The notes under the pieces were generated by a model. That model did no database searches and was not told the origin of the DNA. It worked only from the letters and a program-made list of their open reading frames with translations. Of a stretch of 64,000 nucleotides of DNA, positions 58,292 to 64,000 are shown one piece after another. Every line of letters starts with the position of its first letter. Position 1 is the first letter of the stretch. The stretch spans positions 10,524,174 to 10,588,173 of the forward strand of contig OX439045.1 in NCBI GenBank assembly GCA_949317995.1. The letters run 5' to 3'. The translations under genes and the position numbers were made by a program. The DNA is from Acholoe squamosa (lineage: Eukaryota; Annelida; Polychaeta; Phyllodocida; Polynoidae).

Positions 58292-61208
58292 ATCTTATTC
58301 CGGACGAACATGATACTCTGAAATCAGGAGGAAGTGCTCAGACGGCCGATGGCAGTACCTTGCAGACGTATGTAGAACTTGTGTAAAGCTACAATTAGAT
58401 GGAGTACATGACTATGTCATGAGCGCCACTGTTGCGGATATAGCAGATGAGGGGATACTCGGGTTGGATTTCGCATCCCTGTATGGAGTTGTGTTGGAAC
58501 CCCAATTAGGTGTGTTGAGTGTGAAATACCCGTATCCTGTAAAGGTTAGATGTGTACTGAGACAAGTGAGCAGTATGGCTAGTGTGGCACACACTGTGCG
58601 AATCCCTCCGGGAGTAGCCTGTGTTGTGCTGGTGAGAAGTGATCCTGCAATGCGCAATAAGCCTGCAGTGATAGAACCGGATGTAGCTACTCTGTCAAGT
58701 ATCGGATTAATATCTGTAGACACTATTGTAGCAAATGCGTCCTGGTCGGTAGTACCTGTCTCTAATACTGGAAACAGTACTATCTACTTAAAAAAGGGAC
58801 AAGTTTTTGGAAACGTGACCCTTTCGGAAACTGTAATGGATAGTAAGTTAAACTTACAAAAGGTAACAGGAAATGATGAAATTTCGGAAGACTTACTCAA
58901 GTTGTATGAAGAAACTTCATTAGAAGATCCGGAACACCGGAAAGAGTTCTATGATATGCTCTGTCAGTATAGGACTGCCTTTGCCAAACCTGGTGAAAAA
59001 CTAGGTACGACAAATAAGGTAGTACATAAAATTGATACTGGAGATGCGGAACCCTTTAAAATACCGTATAGACGGTTGCCTTTAGCGAAAAAGAGAGTAG
59101 CTGAAGAGGAAATAAACAAGATGTTGGAACAGGATATAATAGTCCCTTCCAATAGTCCATGGAGTAGTCCTGTGTGTATGGTAACAAAAAAAGACGGTAC
59201 TATCCGCTTTTGCATAGACTACAGGAAGCTGAATGGAGTAACGAAAAAGAATTCGTATCCATTACCGAGAATAGACGAAACCATTGACTCCTTAGGAGGA
59301 AACAGTTGGTTTTGTACCCTAGACTTGCAATCAGGTTACTGGCAAGTGGGGATGAATCCTTCAGATATGGAGAAAACTGCATTTTCGAGCCATATTGGAT
59401 TATTCCAATATAACGTAATGCCGTTTGGTTTGTGCAATGCACCAGCAACATTTGAAGCAATGATGGAAACAATCCTAAGTGATTTATTGTGGAAAAGATG
59501 TCTTATATACCTTGACGATGTCATAGTCTTCGGAAAAACATTCGAAGAGTGTTCTAATAACCTAAAAATGGTACTAGAACGTATTATTTCTAATGGTCTC
59601 AAATTGAAACCTAAGAAATGCCACATGTTTAGAAAGTCCATAAATTATTTGGGCCGCATCATTAGTGATGAAGGAATAAAAGCTGATCCGGAGAAAATCG
59701 AATCAGTTACGAATTGGAATAGACCTAAAACACCCAAAGAAGTGAGGTCCTTTTTAGGATTCTGTTCCTATTATAGGGAATTTATTCCGAATTATTCTAG
59801 AGTCAGTTACCCATTACAAGCAATAGCTAACTGGACTCCAGGAAGTACCAAGGAAAAATTTCCTTGGACGCATGAACAGGAATCTGCTTTTCAAAAGCTA
59901 AAAGACCTGTTCACTAGTACTCCGGTATTACAATATCCGAATGAAACGGATCATTTCATACTGGATACTGATGCTAGTAATGATAGCATTGGTGCAGCTC
60001 TCTCGCAAGTCCAAAATGGGAGAGAGGTACCTATTGCCTTTGCCAGCAATACACTGAGCAAAACTCAGCGCAATTACTGCACAACCAAAAGAGAGTTGTT
60101 AGCAGTAGTCATATATACCAAGAAGTTCAAACATTTTCTATGGGGAACGAACTTTACTTTACGTACGGATCACTCCTCTTTAAGATGGCTACTGAACTTC
60201 CGAGATGCTGAAGGAATGTTAGGCCGATGGCTAGCCCATCTATCAGAATATGGGCTTGAACATCACCAGATTCAGCATAGACCTGGAGTGAAGCATTTAA
60301 ATGCTGATGCTTTATCTCGAATACCAATCCGGAAATGTGATAATCCGGATTGTACTGATTGCGGAGCTCATAGGGCAGTGTTAGCAGGGATTCGAAGACC
60401 ATTCGAACCCCCAGTTGCCAGTATACTGGATTGGTCTATGGATCACATACGACGTTTCCAGGAAGCTGACTCGATAACTGCGCAGCTACTGCAATTAGTA
60501 CCAAAGGGTATACGTCCAGTTAGACCCGAGGTCTCTCTGGAAAATCAAGAAATGAGAAGGTTTCTTGCTCAATGGACCGAGCTTGAAGTCCGGAAAGGCG
60601 TCTTATATCGTTGGAAGCCATGTAATAATGGTGAGAAAATCATGCAAGTGGTGATACCACATGCCATGAGACATGACATTATGTACTTTTGTCATGGACA
60701 TCGGACCAGTGGTCATTTCGGAAGGAAACGCTCGTTAGCACGACTTTCCAAGAAATACTATTGGCCTGGCATGACAAGAGACTTGCAAAGATGGGTAACC
60801 ACCTGTCCGGATTGTTGTAAAAACAAACCCGGACCCGGGATGGGCAAACTTCCCCTATCCCCTATCACTTTTCGGAGTTAGATTCGCAAGAATCGGGGTA
60901 GATATCATTCGTTGATTGAATACAACCGCTAATGATAATACCTGTATGATGGTAGTGTGTGATTATTACACAAAATACACTAAAGTATTTCCACTACCGG
61001 ACCACAAAGCAGTTACTTGTGCCGAAGCCTTTGTAAAAGGTTGGGTACTAAGTTTCGGTGTACCATTAATGCTACACAGTGACCAAGGCAGAGAATTCGA
61101 ATCAAATCTCTGCAGGGTATGTGCGAATACTTAGCTATTTGTAAGACTAGAACCAACCCGTATAGGCCACAAAGCGACGGATTGGTAGAAAGGTTCAATA
61201 GAACCCTT
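58292..61208 (+). repeat. 2,917-bp tandem duplication, unit 2
   Basis: A direct repeat of 55,375-58,291. Its right end continues seamlessly into the rest of the integrase, while its left end joins protease sequence to mid-integrase out of context. The ancestral element is therefore 5' part + one unit + 3' part. Confidence 0.97.
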
Positions 61209-61742
61209 ATCCAAGTTCTAAAGTCACTCGTCAATGAACATATGGACGACTGGGATGAGCAATGCCATTTTGTGACACATGCTTATAACAGTACGGTACA
61301 TTCAAGTACAAATTGTACTCCGAACCTTTTAGTATTCGGAGAGGATCTGATGATGCCTGCCGACTTAGTATTTGGAGTCATAGGGATGGACCCAGAACTA
61401 CCTTGACATGTAGTTTTTGTGGAATGTTTAAGAGACAGATTTAAAAAAGCATATGAGTCTGTCCGAATTGATTTGGAGAAAAGTGCCAAATGGCAAAAAG
61501 CTGGATACGATACCGATCTAAAGCATCGGAAATTCCAATCCGGAGACAGAGTTCTAAGATTACATGAACCACTTAGACACATAAAATTAGCGTCTAATTG
61601 GGATGGTCCCTTCACTGTAACACAAGTTATCAGTGATTGTACCGTAATTATAAAATCTGACCTTGGTCGACTTTACAAGTCAAATGTGGCTAGATTGAGG
61701 AAATGGTCTGGGAGGGAGACCTCCACAAAAAATGTATGGTGA
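58419..61742 (+). pseudogene. pol: gypsy Pol, second copy: RT, RNase H, integrase
   Basis: 58,419-60,881 repeats the 820-codon frame with Ile instead of Val at residue 363. The integrase then continues in pieces: 60,916-61,134 with CDYYTKY and HSDQGREF (two of the D,D-35-E residues); 61,119-61,406 with NPYRPQSDGLVERFNRTL (the glutamate); an in-frame TGA at 61,404-61,406; then 61,407-61,742 with the C-terminal GPY/F-type module (NWDGPFTV). The same frameshifts and the TGA at 60,913 are present as in copy one, so no functional integrase could be read from either. Confidence 0.9.
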
Positions 61743-62049
61743 AGGTTCCGGAAAGATCCTGAACCAGAATCGTATAATAGACCAGGTAAAGAACACTACA
61801 GTGAAACGAGGCCGTGGTAGGCCTAAAAATTGTTCCGAATCAGTGGCACCCACGCCAACACCGATTAAGCGTGGGGGAGTTAAAAAAGTCTCGGCAGGTG
61901 AAGACAAGAAGAAGAGGAAAGGTGTCTCGAAGGCTAAGAAATACCTAGAGAAGGCTCTTCAGACTGTCAGGTCCGATAAAGAACTATCCGAGAAGGGGCG
62001 ATACGTTCGTCGCAGCCCTCGAATTGCCCAGAGGACTGCAGTGACCTAA
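61732..62049 (+). pseudogene. pol: Basic AT-hook-like tail of Pol
   Basis: Overlaps the end of the integrase frame by 11 nt in another frame. It is 105 codons, very rich in K and R, with KRGRGRPKN (an AT-hook-like core RGRP) and a terminal RRSPRIAQR. Basic RGRP and RRS.R tails are common at the C-terminus of gypsy integrases, so this is most simply the end of Pol, displaced by a frameshift. It would contact DNA during integration. No chromodomain is evident. Confidence 0.65.
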
Positions 62050-62557
62050 CCTGTATACACAACGGGTGTAATGTTTACATTTAGAGGAACGGATGACAAC
62101 TGACCCGAAAGGCTTATTTGTCGCTGACGCATGATGTACCAATGGGTAGTGGACGGATAATCCGGTGGATTTGCTTAAGCTTTCCATAATCTCCACTTAA
62201 ATCCCCAGACGAGTCATCGGCGTGAGTGATAATTACCTAAAAACAATCAGTTTGTTGATGTTCCGCCTGTAGCACGTGCGTTTCCGCATGACGTCACCGC
62301 GTCCAGTCTTGGCTAACCCCTCGTGACCTCGCAAACTCGCGGGGAAATGACGTCACAAAAGCTGGCCTGTCGCCATATTGTTTTTCGGTAACGTCTGAGA
62401 CGGTCGAGCTCACTCCCCTCTTGGATTTTACCGGCTAGCAAACCCTTGCTGCTCCTCCAGAGTCTGTCTCTTAGTAGGCAGACTCTGTCTGTGTCGGCCC
62501 CGGCGCCGTAAAAGCCGGAAAAAGGAGTAGTTTACTCCCGTGAGTGATTCCCCAGTC
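62050..62557 (+). promoter_or_regulatory. GC-rich promoter/leader-like region
   Basis: Contains an E-box CACGTG (62,273-62,278) and two perfect CRE palindromes TGACGTCA (62,289-62,296 and 62,348-62,355). A stem CAGAGTCTG / CAGACTCTG lies at 62,458-62,487 and a small hairpin GGAGTA-GTT-TACTCC at 62,524-62,538, just before the start codon. It shares no visible stretch with the 5' LTR at 51.7 kb. It could be a host promoter, the U3/leader of another retroelement, or an internal promoter of the gypsy element. Confidence 0.4.
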
Positions 62558-63334
62558 ATGGCTGAGGAATCCGTAGCTGCAGCCAAGCTATCCCGTGACC
62601 CGGATAAGCTGACTCCGTCCGCAGAAGCTTTTCCGGAAGCTTTGTCGCCTGTTACACAGGAAGAGAGCGAGATGATGGACGTGGAGGAACCCACGGATCG
62701 CTCGTTCGAGGAGAAGCTGGCCTCATTCTCACTGAATGAGCCAGAGAAAATGCTGTCTCCACTCCCACTCGAGGGATCCGGAGGGGCTACGAGTGCTGAA
62801 CCCGCAGCGACTGGGTCCGAGACCGCACAGGTCGACGGACCGAAGGACCAGTGGAAGCCAGCAGTGGCTGACCCGTTCCCGATAGAATATGATGGTCGCT
62901 ACCTGTACGTCCACCCGGAACTACAGGCACAAGTGACCTATGCTGACGGTACACCAGTTAGGTTGGACCCGAAGGTGAGGATAGCTGTCGAGGGTGTCAT
63001 GGTTCCCGAACAGCTGGACAGGACGCCTCCCGAATGGCTCCGAGACTGGCCGTGGTTCCAACGGAGACTCATGGTGGACGCTGCTTTCCGCGAAGCAGTG
63101 TATGAAGCCAACAAAGCTTTCCTGCTCGGAGCGTATCCGAAGCCGGATAAGACCCTGTGGAACGTCAAGGCGACGAACATCGATTGGGTAGGCTGCGTCT
63201 CGGAACCCGAGGGGCAGACTTACCCACGTCCTTGTGCCACCCGGCCCCAGTACCGGACCACGAAGGAGTTTCGGGAAGCCGCTGCCAACTTTGAACAGTG
63301 GAACGACGGTTTTTACATAACCGAGCAGGAGTAA
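62558..63334 (+). CDS. Unrecognised acidic protein, segment 1
   Basis: 258 codons from ATG 62,558 (context GTCATGG); the frame is open a little upstream to 62,540 but without ATG. The first about 85 residues are acidic and disordered-looking (S, E, P, A-rich). From about residue 100 it looks folded: aromatic and charged (EYDGRYLYV, PPEWLRDWPWFQRRLM, then AFREAVYEANKAFLLG). It stops at TAA 63,332-63,334, but the same frame goes on as segment 2. No signal peptide, membrane span or zinc knuckle is seen. It may be a Gag-like or accessory protein of a retroelement, or a host protein. Codon choice is much more GC-rich than in pol next door. Confidence 0.5.
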   Translation: MAEESVAAAKLSRDPDKLTPSAEAFPEALSPVTQEESEMMDVEEPTDRSFEEKLASFSLNEPEKMLSPLPLEGSGGATSAEPAATGSETAQVDGPKDQWKPAVADPFPIEYDGRYLYVHPELQAQVTYADGTPVRLDPKVRIAVEGVMVPEQLDRTPPEWLRDWPWFQRRLMVDAAFREAVYEANKAFLLGAYPKPDKTLWNVKATNIDWVGCVSEPEGQTYPRPCATRPQYRTTKEFREAAANFEQWNDGFYITEQE

Positions 63335-63796
63335 GTGGATGTTCAAAACAATTCGCTAATCGGCATGGACCGAGGTGCAGCCCTTCGGACGGTTCTCGTC
63401 CGTCGAATGACTGCAGAACAGGAGGCCCAGGAAGAGGCTAAGAGGGCAGCGGAAGTACCTGCACCTCCTATCCCCGACCTGAAGCTTGCCACCCGAAGCA
63501 CAGCCGGTTCTGCATCAGCCACCGGCAGTACTACCACCCCGGTAGAAGCCTCGACCTCCAGCGCATCCGGAACCCAGGAACCGGAGGAAGACTGGAAGGT
63601 CAGTAAGAACAGGAGGTCCACTGCTCGGAAGCTCAAGAATCTACCGGATTCTGCTAGAGCCGAGCCGAAAGCTAGCACCTCAACCACTGGTAGTACTGCC
63701 ATGGAGGTTGAGTCGTCGGACGAGGAGTCGGTACACGAGTCCTTGGTTGAGTATGATGAGAAGGCCACCCCATCAACTCAAACCGAGGCTGAATGA
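63335..63796 (+). CDS. Unrecognised protein, segment 2 (same frame)
   Basis: 153 codons in the frame of segment 1, directly after its TAA, with no ATG for the first ten codons (first Met codon at 63,365). Low-complexity: E/A-rich, then PAPPIPDL (63,458-63,481), a long S/T/A stretch, a basic NRRSTARKLK patch and an acidic ESSDEES patch. It ends at TGA 63,794-63,796; the frame again continues. PAPPIPDL also occurs in the Gag frame at 53,207-53,230. Best viewed as the middle of one protein interrupted by stops, not an independent gene. Confidence 0.4.
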   Translation: MDVQNNSLIGMDRGAALRTVLVRRMTAEQEAQEEAKRAAEVPAPPIPDLKLATRSTAGSASATGSTTTPVEASTSSASGTQEPEEDWKVSKNRRSTARKLKNLPDSARAEPKASTSTTGSTAMEVESSDEESVHESLVEYDEKATPSTQTEAE

Positions 63797-64000
63797 TGGG
63801 CTAACGCCAAATCCGGATTCAAAACCCGGATTCCGACGTGTTTCTCCGACTGTGCCTTCGGAGTAAAGAAGGACGGCTCCACCTTATATGCCTGCCCGGA
63901 CTCAGTTAACAAAAATAGTGAGTCAGATGATGAAGATTGGATGCGTCTTTCGGACGAGGATCCCAATCCGAGCAAGGCCTATCGAAAGATGTGGCTCATG
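63797..64000 (+). CDS. Unrecognised protein, segment 3, runs off window
   Basis: 68 codons, still in the frame of segments 1 and 2, open to the window end. It has three cysteines (TCFSDCAFG, YACPD), acidic ESDDEDWMRLSDED and a C-side KAYRKMW. The return of structured-looking composition after two stops argues that all three segments derive from one coding sequence. Confidence 0.4.

Noticed and set aside
62540-63334. Envelope gene of an errantivirus-like element
   Set aside because: No signal peptide, membrane span or cleavage-site pattern is visible in the protein.
62921-63768. Antisense frames of 141 codons opposite the unknown protein
   Set aside because: They arise from GC-rich codon bias of the sense strand; sense composition is far more protein-like.

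Overview
The window reads as animal, probably marine-invertebrate, nuclear DNA. It is AT-rich, carries long (AT)n microsatellites, many short inverted-repeat (MITE-like) elements, decayed non-LTR retrotransposons and a Ty3/gypsy LTR retrotransposon. I found no complete host gene, rRNA or tRNA gene, CRISPR array, operon or prokaryotic signal. The species cannot be named from the sequence.

Layout. Positions 1-4500 hold two copies of one MITE (called M1 here), a second MITE (M2) split by a 1-kb composite repeat (R1), and little else. From about 4.5 to 50.7 kb the background is a set of diverged, mostly colinear copies of the same DNA. For example 10.0-18.4 kb matches 25.7-33 kb, 23.3-23.4 matches 33.2-33.3, 34.0-35.1 matches 44.6-48.0, and 37.0-37.4 matches 43.1-43.4. 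This looks like an old tandem or segmental duplication with units of roughly 10-17 kb. Later insertions sit on it: MITEs M2-M8, a 155-bp SINE-like insert with a 10-bp target duplication, a LINE at 20.3-21.9 kb, a LINE fragment at 40.6-41.1 kb, and microsatellites. For several inserts the paralogous unit preserves the empty site, which fixes their ends. Two different MITEs have had one end amplified in tandem (47-bp units at 5.6 kb, 273-bp units at 16.8 kb). A 54-bp minisatellite lies at 44.7-45.2 kb.

From about 51.68 kb a gypsy element begins: 5' LTR with TATA box and AATAAA, primer binding site, a long Gag (coiled coil, Gly/Asn/Pro-rich linker, capsid-like part, zinc knuckle), then protease, reverse transcriptase, RNase H and integrase. 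Several frameshifts and stops break it. A 2,917-bp piece of pol (protease to mid-integrase) is present twice head to tail, nearly identical, with a 3-bp microhomology at the join; both copies share the same defects. Pol ends near 62.05 kb in a basic AT-hook-like tail. No 3' LTR was seen before the window ends.

The last 1.9 kb is different. A GC-rich, promoter-like stretch with an E-box and two perfect CRE palindromes precedes an unrecognised protein that stays in one frame from 62,558 to the window edge but is cut by an in-frame TAA and an in-frame TGA. It may be an extra 3' gene of the gypsy element, the Gag of another element, or a decayed host gene. It is the least explained coding sequence in the window.
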